A stretch of DNA of 64,000 nucleotides from FEN-1139 sp038207155 (GTDB taxonomy: Bacteria > Myxococcota_A > Polyangia > Polyangiales > Polyangiaceae): assembly GCA_038207155.1 (NCBI GenBank), contig JBBRAB010000002.1, positions 186,001 to 250,000 on the forward strand, in the 5' to 3' direction. The position numbers and the translations under genes were made by a program. This document shows, piece by piece, positions 35,141 through 43,767 of this stretch. Each line of letters starts with the position of its first letter. The first letter of the stretch is position 1. The notes below the pieces were generated by a model, which saw only the letters and a list, made by a program, of their open reading frames with translations, did no database searches and had not been told where the DNA came from.

Positions 35141-36550
35141 GTGAAGGCAGTCTCCCTATTTCAGATTTTTCAGGGCAGCGTCGAGCAAGACCAGCCAGTG
35201 CTGGTGCGCGGTTGGGTGCGAACACGCAGGGACTCCAAGGCGGGGGTGTCGTTTATCCAGCTCTCGGACGGCTCTTGTCAGAAAACGCTGCAGCTGGTCG
35301 TCCCGAGCGCTCTCGCCAACTACGTCAGTGAAGTCCAGAAGCTGAGCGCGGGTTGTTCACTAAAGGCCACTGGGCGCCTGGTGACCTCCCCCGGAGGCAA
35401 GCAAGCAGTCGAGTTGGCCGTCGAGCAGCTCGAGGTGCTCGGGTGGGTAGACGCGCCGGAGGAGTACCCGATCCAGCCCAAGCGGCACTCGCTGGAGTTT
35501 CTTCGCGAGGTCGCGCACCTGCGTCCCCGCACCAATACCTTCGGAGCGCTGGCGCGAGTCAGGGATGCGCTGAGCGCGCGGATTCACCAGTTTTTTCGGG
35601 GGGAGCGCTTCTTCTGGGTGCACACCCCGATCATCACGGCGAGTGACTGCGAAGGCGCGGGAGCGATGTTCCGGGTCTCGACGTTGGACCTGAACAATCT
35701 GCCTCGTGATCCCAACGGACAGCTGGATTTCAAGCAAGACTTCTTTGGCAAGGAAGCCTTTCTGACGGTGTCGGGGCAGCTTGAGCTCGAGACCTACTGC
35801 TGCGCGCTATCCCGCGTGTACACCTTCGGTCCGACCTTCCGTGCGGAGAACTCCAACACGAGCCGTCACCTCTCCGAGTTCTGGATGGTCGAGCCGGAAA
35901 TGGCCTTCGCGGACCTCGCGGCGGACGCTCAGCTGGCGGAACGATTCCTGCGCTCGATCGTCCAAGGCGTGCTGGAAGAATGCCCAGACGAGCTCGATTT
36001 CTTCCGCGAGCATGTGGATCCGCAATGCCTGACCCGACTGGAAACCTTCCTGAGCTCTAGTTTTGAGCAGCTCACCTACACCGAGGCGATCGGGCACTTG
36101 GAAAAAGCCATCGCAAACGGCCATCGCTTCGAGTTCTCGGTCAAATGGGGCATCGACCTGCAATCCGAGCACGAGCGCTACCTCACCGAGCAGCTGTGCG
36201 GGCGCCCGGTGGTCGTGACCCACTATCCCAAGGAGATCAAAGCCTTCTACATGCGACTCGACGATGACGGTCGCACCGTGTCGGCGATGGACATTCTCGC
36301 ACCGGGTGTCGGAGAGATCATCGGCGGTGCGCAACGTGAGGAGCGCCTCGACGTGCTCGACGCCCGACTACGCGAGCTCTCCATGGACCCAGCTCACTAT
36401 GGTTGGTACCGCGACCTGCGTCGCTACGGCACGGTGCCTCACGCCGGCTTCGGACTCGGTCTCGAACGGATGCTTTGCTATCTCACGGGCCTCACCAACG
36501 TGCGTGACGTGATCCCGTTTCCGCGCTCTCCGAAAAACGCCGAATTCTGA
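35141..36550 (+). CDS. asnS: asparagine-tRNA ligase
   Basis: 469 residues from GTG 35141, chosen because it matches the family N terminus (KAVSLFQIFQGSV..VRGWVRTRRDSKAG); a TTG 18 bases earlier is also in frame. Charges tRNA-Asn. The N-terminal OB fold binds the anticodon. Class II motif 2 appears as FRAENSNTSRHLSEFWMVEP, and motif 3 as GFGLGLERMLCYLTGL. The NTSRH segment and the overall length (E. coli AsnS is 466) favour Asn over Asp specificity. It implies direct asparaginylation, so the transamidation route is not the only source of Asn-tRNA. Convergent with the pseudokinase. Confidence 0.95.
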   Translation: MKAVSLFQIFQGSVEQDQPVLVRGWVRTRRDSKAGVSFIQLSDGSCQKTLQLVVPSALANYVSEVQKLSAGCSLKATGRLVTSPGGKQAVELAVEQLEVLGWVDAPEEYPIQPKRHSLEFLREVAHLRPRTNTFGALARVRDALSARIHQFFRGERFFWVHTPIITASDCEGAGAMFRVSTLDLNNLPRDPNGQLDFKQDFFGKEAFLTVSGQLELETYCCALSRVYTFGPTFRAENSNTSRHLSEFWMVEPEMAFADLAADAQLAERFLRSIVQGVLEECPDELDFFREHVDPQCLTRLETFLSSSFEQLTYTEAIGHLEKAIANGHRFEFSVKWGIDLQSEHERYLTEQLCGRPVVVTHYPKEIKAFYMRLDDDGRTVSAMDILAPGVGEIIGGAQREERLDVLDARLRELSMDPAHYGWYRDLRRYGTVPHAGFGLGLERMLCYLTGLTNVRDVIPFPRSPKNAEF

Positions 36551-36584
36551 GCGCGAAACGCCAATCAGGCGCCAAGGCTTGCGC

Positions 36585-38438
36585 CTAGCGCCGCGACGAA
36601 CGAAGCGCGTCGGATTCAGCCGCGTGCGATAGAAAGCGCCGAAATGAGGCCTGCTCGGTGGGGCTCGGAATCGCCCGGTACGGATAGGAAGTGTGCCGAC
36701 CCTGAGCGAGCAGGCAGGTCAGGGTGTCGTCGAAGGTGCGCACAGCAGGCGACAAATCACCTGACTTGGTGCTGTCTTCGGCGATCTTGCGCACGACGGT
36801 TTGGAGCTGCTGGCACCAACCCGTCGTTTCCGGCAGGGTGATCGGAGAGGCATCGCGACAGCAATTGCGTCGCACGATCGAGGCCGCCAGTAGCTCGTAC
36901 CAGCCCAATTGCCAGCTCTTCTGGGCCAACACCTGAGCGCCTCGAACGAGCAATGGGCTCGCCGGTTTCTCGACTGCGGCAGAACCACTCGGGGCGGCCG
37001 CTGGTAACCCGCTGGCCCCGCGTTCGTGTCCCGCGCTCGACGCCGGTGCAGCGGAACTGCCCGCCATCACGAGATCGTTGAGTTTGCGGGTCATGCCGAG
37101 GAAATCGCCGTCCGCGCAGACGAAATCGAGATCCGGCTTAGTGGTAAAAGCATCGTCGGGGAAATACGAGCGTACGCAGGTGGTTCGCTCTTCCTTGGCG
37201 GTCAGCTTCCGCTTCTGAACCTGAGGAGCCAGGAGCGCGGGCGTGGAATCCACTGCCCGAGCGCTCGCCGCTGGCTCAGGCCCATCCGGATCCCGCAGTC
37301 CGTAGGCCACGCCGCCACCAACAATTAACAGCCCGAGCGCGCCCAGCCCCCAGCGACGTGACACACCAGCATCGCTGCGCAGGCGCCGTTGGAACGCCTC
37401 CGGCGCGAAGCTGGCCCGGACGCGCATCGGAACCGTGGCCTCGACGGCATGTTTGGCGCTGCGAGCCTTCCGCGCTGCCGTCGGGCCCGCGATGGCCTGA
37501 CGACGTTCATCAGCCAACGCAAACAGTGGCTCAAGGCTGCCTGGCAGCGTGTCCAGATCGAGCTGAAGCACATCGTGCGGCGCCAGTTGCGCTTTGTCCG
37601 AGCGCGGCCGGGTACGATGAAGCACCGGCGGGAGCGAGATCGCCATCGGCGGTGGAGCGCGACGTTCCCAGCGCTCGAGCGCATCGATCACGTCATCGAC
37701 GGTCGGATAGCGACGCTTGGGATCAGGCTCGAAAAACCGCTGAATTACCGGTTCAAGCTCGCTACCGTGATGGTCGAGATCTCGCAAACTCGGCAGACGA
37801 CTGGGACGTTGATCGGCGATGATTGCGTCGAGCGTCGAGCCGCGAAACGGAACGGTCCCAGAGAGCATCTCGCAAAGCAACACGCCGAGTGCCCAGAGAT
37901 CATCGGGCAGCGAGGCGCCTCCCCCGGTCAACCGCTCAGGTGAAGCGTAGGCCGCCATCGCTGGCGCAACTCCAAAGGCGAGGACCGGAGGAATGGCGCG
38001 CCCGAGCGGCAAGGCCGTGACCGAATAGGAGCTGATCGAGCCATGGGGCACCTGTCGCCCGTGCAACGCGCGCAGACCTTCGGCGAGTCGAACCGTGTAC
38101 GCAACGGAGCGGTCCAATCCACAGGGGCGGTCCACGAGCGTCGAGCGCAGGGTCGGCCCCCGGACGGCCTCCACAACGACCACCGGCATGGGCTCGTCGA
38201 GCCCGAGCAGGGCGAGATCACCCGGTTCCGTGAGCTCAACGATTTCGAGTACCTGGGCCAGGTGCCGATGCGAGACGCCGCGCGCGGCAGCGAGGCGAGT
38301 TGCGACGGGACGCGAGACGGGCGACAGCGTCACCACCTGCCCAGTCCGAATATCAATTCCGACAAGTGCGGGCGTTTGGGTCGCCGCAGCCGAACGGACT
38401 ATCTCGAACTTGGATGCGAGCAGCGACTTCGAGACCAT
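36585..38438 (-). CDS. Ser/Thr kinase-like pseudokinase with transmembrane anchor
   Basis: 617 residues from ATG 38438. Residues 10-290 align to a protein kinase fold: the VVVVEAVRGPTL hinge, HGSIS (132-136) in place of HRDLK, ASPERLTGG (165-173) as the APE end of the activation segment, and DDLWALGVLLCEMLSGTVPF as helix F. Catalytic residues are missing throughout: the Gly loop is gone, VAIK is VVTL (Lys to Leu38), the catalytic Asp is Ser134, the Asn is Ser139, and DFG is AFG (Ala154). It should not phosphorylate. A membrane helix lies near residue 350-375 (RRWGLGALGLLIVGGGVAYG), and about 220 residues with several cysteines follow outside. It may be a scaffold or signal receptor. Confidence 0.85.
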   Translation of the reverse strand: MVSKSLLASKFEIVRSAAATQTPALVGIDIRTGQVVTLSPVSRPVATRLAAARGVSHRHLAQVLEIVELTEPGDLALLGLDEPMPVVVVEAVRGPTLRSTLVDRPCGLDRSVAYTVRLAEGLRALHGRQVPHGSISSYSVTALPLGRAIPPVLAFGVAPAMAAYASPERLTGGGASLPDDLWALGVLLCEMLSGTVPFRGSTLDAIIADQRPSRLPSLRDLDHHGSELEPVIQRFFEPDPKRRYPTVDDVIDALERWERRAPPPMAISLPPVLHRTRPRSDKAQLAPHDVLQLDLDTLPGSLEPLFALADERRQAIAGPTAARKARSAKHAVEATVPMRVRASFAPEAFQRRLRSDAGVSRRWGLGALGLLIVGGGVAYGLRDPDGPEPAASARAVDSTPALLAPQVQKRKLTAKEERTTCVRSYFPDDAFTTKPDLDFVCADGDFLGMTRKLNDLVMAGSSAAPASSAGHERGASGLPAAAPSGSAAVEKPASPLLVRGAQVLAQKSWQLGWYELLAASIVRRNCCRDASPITLPETTGWCQQLQTVVRKIAEDSTKSGDLSPAVRTFDDTLTCLLAQGRHTSYPYRAIPSPTEQASFRRFLSHAAESDALRSSRR

Positions 38439-38565
38439 AAGGCAGGGGTCCCCCTCACTTGGGGGGGGTCCAGAGAGAACCTTACCAGAGAGGCTCGGCA
38501 AATTTCGCGGTAATCTCACGCCCGCTCTGGCGCCGGGTTCCAAGTGGTGCCAAATCCGCCGTGCG

Positions 38566-39351
38566 ATGGTGTCCCAAGCCCTGCAACACCCGGTTCGAGC
38601 TGTGGCTTTCGACTATGGCAACACGCTGATCCAGTTCAATCGTCAGCAGCTGGACGGGATTATCGACCGGATCACGTCGGCCTTTGGACCAGGAGTCCCG
38701 GTTTCACGTGAGAGCGTCGCTGATTGCCTCGGGCGGATGCGTCGCGAACCGTACGACAACGGCTTTCACGAGGTGCCCTGGCTCATCCAAATGGAGCGAC
38801 TCGTTCGCGAGGTGACGGGTCAACCCGCCAGCCCGGTTCAGCTTCGCGCCCTCGACCGCGCACACCGGGAGACGTTCGTCGCTTCGATTCAGCTCGAGCC
38901 CGAGGTCCTCTCGACCTTGGAGGCCTTGGCGAAACGAACGACTCTGGCGCTGCTGTCCAATTACCCCTGTTCTGCATCCATTCACGAGAGTCTGCGGAGC
39001 CTGGGCCTCACCAGCTGTTTTCGGCAGGTGCTCGTCTCCGAGGATCTCGGCGTCGTCAAGCCCCACCCGCGCGCCTTCTCTGCGCTCGTTGACGCTCTGG
39101 TGGTACGTCCGGAGGAGGTTCTGTTCGTTGGCGACAACTGGGTCGCCGATGTTCAAGGGGCGCTGCGAGCTGGACTCCAGGTGGCCCATTTCCGACGCTG
39201 GAGCCCGCCCGAAATTCATGAGCGGAGCGCGACGGATCTGGAGCCCCAACTTGAACTCCGCGATCTACGCGAACTGCTCGACCTGCCACTCGCCAGACCT
39301 GCGACCCTACGACCCTCGGCCCCGACGGAAAGTCGGCGCGGAGTCGCCTGA
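38566..39351 (+). CDS. HAD superfamily hydrolase
   Basis: 261 residues from ATG 38566; the open frame extends back into the pseudokinase region but has no domain there. Motif I is AFDYGNTLIQF with nucleophile D16; the second Asp of D-x-D is Gly18. Motif II is LLSNY (Ser), motif III the lysine in VVKPHPRAF, and motif IV VGDNWVADVQGA. The cap helices lie between residues 30 and 110. Members hydrolyse phosphate esters or related bonds. Loss of the second Asp removes the usual general acid, so dehalogenase-like or altered phosphatase chemistry is possible. Substrate unknown. Divergent from the pseudokinase with about 127 bp between. Confidence 0.85.
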   Translation: MVSQALQHPVRAVAFDYGNTLIQFNRQQLDGIIDRITSAFGPGVPVSRESVADCLGRMRREPYDNGFHEVPWLIQMERLVREVTGQPASPVQLRALDRAHRETFVASIQLEPEVLSTLEALAKRTTLALLSNYPCSASIHESLRSLGLTSCFRQVLVSEDLGVVKPHPRAFSALVDALVVRPEEVLFVGDNWVADVQGALRAGLQVAHFRRWSPPEIHERSATDLEPQLELRDLRELLDLPLARPATLRPSAPTESRRGVA

Positions 39352-39418
39352 GAACAGTCGACTGTCGTCGGACATGCCGGGCCCCGGTCGGGAACCCTTG
39401 GCATGCACCACAGAGGAG

Positions 39419-39964
39419 TCAGGGCAGCTTGTGGCGCAGAAACGCGCGCAGTTTGAGCAGGGTTTTTTCATCCCGTGCAAACGCCGGTGGCGCGTACGCG
39501 CTGGCCCACACGGCGACCTCATCTGCCAACTGGCGCGCCAAGGCTTCGTCCTCGATCACGTCCGATGGGCTGTGACCACGAACACGCGCGATGCGTAATC
39601 CAGAGACGTACTCGACGAGGCGAGCCGTGTCGTCGCCAAGAAACGCCAGGATTTGTCCAGCCTGCTCGGCGAAGTTGTCGAGCACCGGGTGTCCGTCCTC
39701 GGGATAGCTGTCCTCTTGCGCGGCCAGACCGACGGCCACGCGCAGGACGAAGGCATCATCGACATAACCGATGTCTTCGAGGCCGTCTGGAATGAGATCG
39801 AGCGACTTGAAGAGATACCCGACGGCAGCCACAAGCCACAGCCTGACATCGCCAGAAATCGTCGGGTCCCCGATCAGCGCGGACACGCTGGTCGCGTCGC
39901 TACCAAGGGTCTCAAGCCAAGCCGGAAAGGCTGAGAGAAGTTCGGTGATCTCTTCGTCGAGCAT
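39419..39964 (-). CDS. YkvA/DUF1232 domain protein
   Basis: 181 residues from ATG 39964, 4 bp after the stop of the dipeptidase gene, with AGGTAAGG as RBS. The core AVGYLFKSLDLIPDGLEDIG then YVDDAFVL matches DUF1232 (YkvA-like), whose consensus is A-x(2)-Y-x(3)-P-x-D-x-I-P-D. The family is small, often membrane-associated, and of unknown biochemical function. The flanks (1-45 and 105-181) are helical and not recognised. It is the last gene of a unit with the dipeptidase and perhaps the barrel gene; terminator-like sequence lies at 39373-39405. Confidence 0.75.
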   Translation of the reverse strand: MLDEEITELLSAFPAWLETLGSDATSVSALIGDPTISGDVRLWLVAAVGYLFKSLDLIPDGLEDIGYVDDAFVLRVAVGLAAQEDSYPEDGHPVLDNFAEQAGQILAFLGDDTARLVEYVSGLRIARVRGHSPSDVIEDEALARQLADEVAVWASAYAPPAFARDEKTLLKLRAFLRHKLP

Positions 39965-39968
39965 GCCC

Positions 39969-41039
39969 TTACCTAACACTGTCGCGCGCGGTCGGGAAGG
40001 ACTCGTTGCACAACACCCGCCAGGAATTTTCAGCGTAGATTCGCTGCAGGTCAGCGCTGGAAAAGCCCGCCGTGCGCAGCGCAGCCGTCAGATTTGGCAT
40101 ATCGGCGATCGAGCTCAGGCGCTTGGGGGCGCGGATCCCGCCTTCGAAATCCGAACCGATCGCGACATGTTCCACGCCCACCCGCCGCACCAAGTATTTG
40201 ATGTGACGCACCACGTCCGAGACGCGAGCGCGCTGCCCCCCCTGGAGCAAAAACGCCGAGTGGAAGTTGACCCCAATCACCCCGCCGGTGCTCGCGATGG
40301 CGTCGACTAGCTCATCGCTGAGATTCCTCGGGTGCTCGCACAGACGACGCGCATTGGAGTGAGATGCAACGACAGGTCGACCAATCGACTTTGCGTAGGC
40401 CACCACTTGGCGCACCGTTTCGTCCGAGGCGTGCGATACGTCCACCACGCCGCCCGCATCATAGACCTGCGCAATGAAACGCCGCCCCTCCACGGTCAGT
40501 CCCCCATGCCGACGCAGGACCCCAGTTGAGGAGGCCGCTAGTGCATTGTCGTCCACGTGGACGAGCCCAAACAGCTTGACTCCGCGTTTGGCCCACAGCG
40601 CCACCGCGTCAGCTTGCCCCGCGAGTTGTCCAACACCCTCGAACGACAAAAATGTGGAGACGCGACCGGCGCGGCGATGACAACCGGGCAGTTGGTATTG
40701 CGCGCTGGTGGTGAGCTCTGCCAGCACGCGCTCGTACGAGCGTTCCAGATCACTCACGCTCGGCCCGTCGGGAGAAGCATCCTTAGGCACAAACAGCGGG
40801 AGAACGACTGCTGCTACGCCCCCTGTCGCGAGGCTCGACGCGGGATACTGGCCAACGCCGCGCTCGAAGGACTGGCCCTTGAAATTGACCTGATACGAGA
40901 GATCGACATGCAGATCGACCCAAGCCAGCGGCTCAGCTTGCGAAGCCGACGAGGTCGAAGCTGCAGTAGCAAGGGCTGCAGAAAACCAGCAGACGGAAGC
41001 CGCTAGAGGGCCCGGAATGCGACGACGAGCCACTGGCAC
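39969..41039 (-). CDS. membrane dipeptidase, peptidase family M19
   Basis: 356 residues with an N-terminal signal peptide (about 1-35, ending ASQAEPLAW). Renal-dipeptidase family: metal ligands in WVDLHVDLSY (D-x-H), the bridging Glu in FLSFEGVGQL, His in VVDVSHASDE and SHSNARRL, and the catalytic region AIGSDFEGG. The enzyme cleaves dipeptides, often with D-residues at the C-terminal position, with two zinc ions. Export suggests a role in breaking down peptides from prey or from peptidoglycan. It lies 4 bp before the barrel-gene stop and is coupled to the YkvA gene. Confidence 0.92.
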   Translation of the reverse strand: MPVARRRIPGPLAASVCWFSAALATAASTSSASQAEPLAWVDLHVDLSYQVNFKGQSFERGVGQYPASSLATGGVAAVVLPLFVPKDASPDGPSVSDLERSYERVLAELTTSAQYQLPGCHRRAGRVSTFLSFEGVGQLAGQADAVALWAKRGVKLFGLVHVDDNALAASSTGVLRRHGGLTVEGRRFIAQVYDAGGVVDVSHASDETVRQVVAYAKSIGRPVVASHSNARRLCEHPRNLSDELVDAIASTGGVIGVNFHSAFLLQGGQRARVSDVVRHIKYLVRRVGVEHVAIGSDFEGGIRAPKRLSSIADMPNLTAALRTAGFSSADLQRIYAENSWRVLCNESFPTARDSVR

Positions 41040-41043
41040 AGCC

Positions 41044-42498
41044 CTAGAAACCTACGCCGTAGCCCGCTTGCACGCCGAGGACGGGAGCGACGTTGGAGAA
41101 CATCTGGATATAGCGCGCTTCGATGAAGGGACCGTGATTACGCTGAAACGCCGCCTGAAAACCGAGCCCAGTGCCGAAGAATCCTTGCCCCGCCCGCTTC
41201 CACGCATCAGCCTGATACTCGGCAGACGGTTGCCCGGCGGCATCGCGCAGGTAGTAGCGCACCTGCACGCGACTATCGGATTCGGCCACGCCGCCCGAGA
41301 GAAACAGGTACGGGCGAAGACCCGTGGAGGCGAACGGATTGGAACCGAGCCACAAGGTTGCCCGAGCTTCACCGTGAAAGAAGAGAAAGGGGGCATCGCC
41401 GTTGAGTTTTGGCGCTTTGCCCGAGACAACACTGCCGAGGCGCAGCCCGAGACTCAGGTTCTTGGCGACAACTCGCTCAAACCCCAGCAGGATGCGGGTG
41501 CTCGCGAGCTGCAAGCCAGAGCTTGAGACCTCGTTTCCCTTGGCCACAGGCGCGTTCGAAAGATCCCAGTTGGTTCCGCCACCCGTGAAGCACTGGTAGC
41601 GGCTACCCGCGCTGCACACACCGCGAGCTTGCGAGTGATACATCAGGTCCTGCTGGACACCGACCGACAACCAATTGGCAACCGAACGCCACGCCGACGA
41701 GCTTGGAGACGCCGTCTCCTGAAACTCGCTAGCAACGACGGGAGAGGAGGAGTCCTTCGGCTCAACCGCGGCAGGCTCACGGCGTTTGGCTTGCCGGCGA
41801 CCCGCGACAGGCCCCCCAGTAACCCGCTTGTTTTGTCCCGGTCGCGGACCTTCGGCGCCCTGAGCAACCGCCGACTGGGGAGCCGCGGCGCCTTGGACCT
41901 CAGCGAAAGCCGTGCGCACAGCAGGCATGTCGAGAGGCGGGCCTGGTATCACCGAGGCGTCCATCGAGAGGGCCAGGGCAAACTCGTCTTTGCCGTCCTC
42001 GGTCCGATTCATCGCGGCGACGTACAGCGCACCGAGATCGCGGTGCAGGCGAGCCGTGAACGCAGGCGAGCAGCCGCGTTCGAGACAAATCTGGATCGCC
42101 GCGCGCAGCTTTTTCTCCGAGCTTGCGTACGAGGCAGCCAGGTAGTCCGAGCCGAGCGCCTCGCGCGACAACTTGGCAGCACTTCGCTCTGGCTCCGTGT
42201 TGGGTTGAACCGAGGCGATCCCAGTCGGTGCGACCGTCGCAGCCGCGCCAGTCGTCGCTCCGGCACCACTCGGTGCAGGGCGGCTCGTCGCGCCGGCACC
42301 ACTCGGTGCAGGGCGGCGTGTTGCTCCGGCACCACTCGGTGCAGGGCGGCTCGTCGCCGATGGCGCCGAAGCTGCCGGCGACGGGCGCGTGCGCGTCTTT
42401 TTTGCTTCCGCGACGGACACAACAGAAACCGCTGCGAGTGCGCAGAGAACCGAATACTGAGCCGCGAAGCGAGCGCGACGGGGGGCTGCGGTCTTCAT
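41044..42498 (-). CDS. secreted protein with Pro/Ala repeats and outer-membrane barrel-like C terminus
   Basis: 484 residues. Signal peptide about 1-32 (ending VAEAKK). Residues 50-85 include three copies of RPAPSGAGAT plus one variable residue, encoded by three 33-bp repeats. A helical, TPR-like segment (110-185) contains SSEKKLRAAIQICLERGCSP. The C-terminal 200 residues have alternating Gly/aromatic strands and end in VLGVQAGYGVGF with a terminal Phe, as in outer-membrane beta barrels. The repeats may form a periplasmic spacer. Its stop is 4 bp before the dipeptidase start, so they are likely one transcript. Function unknown. Confidence 0.65.
   Translation of the reverse strand: MKTAAPRRARFAAQYSVLCALAAVSVVSVAEAKKTRTRPSPAASAPSATSRPAPSGAGATRRPAPSGAGATSRPAPSGAGATTGAAATVAPTGIASVQPNTEPERSAAKLSREALGSDYLAASYASSEKKLRAAIQICLERGCSPAFTARLHRDLGALYVAAMNRTEDGKDEFALALSMDASVIPGPPLDMPAVRTAFAEVQGAAAPQSAVAQGAEGPRPGQNKRVTGGPVAGRRQAKRREPAAVEPKDSSSPVVASEFQETASPSSSAWRSVANWLSVGVQQDLMYHSQARGVCSAGSRYQCFTGGGTNWDLSNAPVAKGNEVSSSGLQLASTRILLGFERVVAKNLSLGLRLGSVVSGKAPKLNGDAPFLFFHGEARATLWLGSNPFASTGLRPYLFLSGGVAESDSRVQVRYYLRDAAGQPSAEYQADAWKRAGQGFFGTGLGFQAAFQRNHGPFIEARYIQMFSNVAPVLGVQAGYGVGF
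42257..42355. repeat. three tandem 33-bp coding repeats
   Basis: Units at 42257-42289, 42290-42322 and 42323-42355 share GCACCACTCGGTGCAGGGCG and differ at a few positions. On the minus strand they encode an 11-residue unit RPAPSGAGATx, within the barrel-like protein. The first and third units are identical across the 33 bases. Copy number could vary among strains. Confidence 0.9.
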
Positions 42499-42814
42499 CG
42501 AAGGTAGTACCCGCTAGCTAGCACAGGCCACGCTGAGATTGCTCTGGGATCGGAGCCCACACCCCTCGGACCTGCACGAAACCCCCGCCACACGAAAAAC
42601 TTCCACGCTGCGCGGATCGCGTACAGACTGCAAACGTTTCCAGGTGCCGTACGACGTGACTTCCGGGCGAGCTACGGGCCTAGAAACGACCGCTAGAAAA
42701 TGAGTCCGTCGAGACCAAGCGCTCCCGTCGCGAGCTCGGACCGAGGCGCCCGAGGCACTAGGACGAGGCACCGTGAGCTCGTCGTTGCCAAGCGCTGAGT
42801 CTGAACGCTCACGC
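42499..42814. other. intergenic region
   Basis: 316 bp between the barrel-like gene start and the end of the glutaredoxin-like gene, both on the minus strand. It should hold the barrel-gene promoter. Open frames crossing it show no domain, and no repeat or RNA structure was recognised. Confidence 0.45.
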
Positions 42815-43672
42815 TCAGCGCTTTGGACCAAGCGTGATACCGGACACGCCGTGCACGCGCTCAATGCTCGAGGCCACCTCCGACAACACCGCGGTGACTG
42901 AGGCTCCGGGCACGCTGTGTCCATCCACGACGACCGTAGGTGTGCTGGTACCGCCGCTTGCGCGTCGCAGCTCATCGAGACGCCCTGCCTGCGTGACATC
43001 GAGCTCGTCAAACGAGAGCCCATTGGCACGCAATCCAGCACGAGCTCCTTCACAGTCACGCGCCGCAGACGAGCAATAGAGTACCACCGGAACAGCTGCT
43101 GCCCAGGCGCGGATCGTGGCGGGCTCGGCGGCGGGAGTGGCGGCTTGGTCGCCCTGGCGCGCAGCCTCTGCAGGCTCCGCCGCGCCAGCGGCTATTGTTG
43201 TGGGCAGCGTGGCGGACCGCGCGGACCGAACGCGTGTCGCGTTATCGAGCGGAGCTGCGCGCTGCAGTTCCGCGGCCGACGCGACGAGTGAGTTACTCAG
43301 CGGGTCAGTGCCCGACAAGGGGGCAAGCACCTGTGCATCCGGGGCGCCCGTGGTTGGATCGAGTCCGGCAGACATCGCGAAGACGAGCAGCACCAACAAG
43401 ACTGCTCCCCCGACGCCAAAGGCGAGCCGACGCTGAAATCGACGATCAGGCCCGGCGAACACGACGACTTCCGACGCCGGAGCGACGGTGTCGCCGTCAC
43501 CCTCGCGTCGACACACGACGCAACGCCCATCGGGTCCCATGCCGAGCCCGTGACGCTGACACACCTTGCTCTTACCGGCAGGGCGCCCGCTGCCAACCTG
43601 TCGTGACGTGGCCGCCGCCGGACGCGGTGCGGGCAGGGACGGCCCAGCAGAGCGTGGTTTCAAATCAGCCAT
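42815..43672 (-). CDS. membrane protein with zinc-finger-like N terminus and glutaredoxin-like C terminus
   Basis: 285 residues in three parts. Residues 1-60 hold cysteines CQRHGLGMGPDGRCVVCRRE that resemble a small zinc ribbon lacking its fourth ligand. A membrane helix lies at about 83-103 (FGVGGAVLLVLLVFAMSAGL). After an Ala-rich linker, residues about 190-285 resemble a glutaredoxin: VPVVLYCSSAARDCEGARAG, then LDVTQ, and the cis-Pro segment GGTSTPTVVVDGHSVPG. The redox motif is C-x6-C (YCSSAARDC) instead of C-x2-C, so a normal dithiol site is unlikely unless one Cys acts alone. It would act in the periplasm if the N terminus is cytoplasmic. Stands alone. Confidence 0.65.
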   Translation of the reverse strand: MADLKPRSAGPSLPAPRPAAATSRQVGSGRPAGKSKVCQRHGLGMGPDGRCVVCRREGDGDTVAPASEVVVFAGPDRRFQRRLAFGVGGAVLLVLLVFAMSAGLDPTTGAPDAQVLAPLSGTDPLSNSLVASAAELQRAAPLDNATRVRSARSATLPTTIAAGAAEPAEAARQGDQAATPAAEPATIRAWAAAVPVVLYCSSAARDCEGARAGLRANGLSFDELDVTQAGRLDELRRASGGTSTPTVVVDGHSVPGASVTAVLSEVASSIERVHGVSGITLGPKR

Positions 43673-43767
43673 GACTCAGCCTACCACTTCATGCGCCGCG
43701 ACCAAACGCTTCCAGCAGGGCACCGCAGCTCAAACCCGCGCCGGCATAACCTCGGATACAGTCAGCA

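Noticed and set aside
42257..42355. CRISPR-like array
   Set aside because: Units are contiguous without spacers and in frame with a coding gene.
42514..43059. 181-residue open frame on the minus strand
   Set aside because: Overlaps the glutaredoxin-like gene in another frame and shows no domain.
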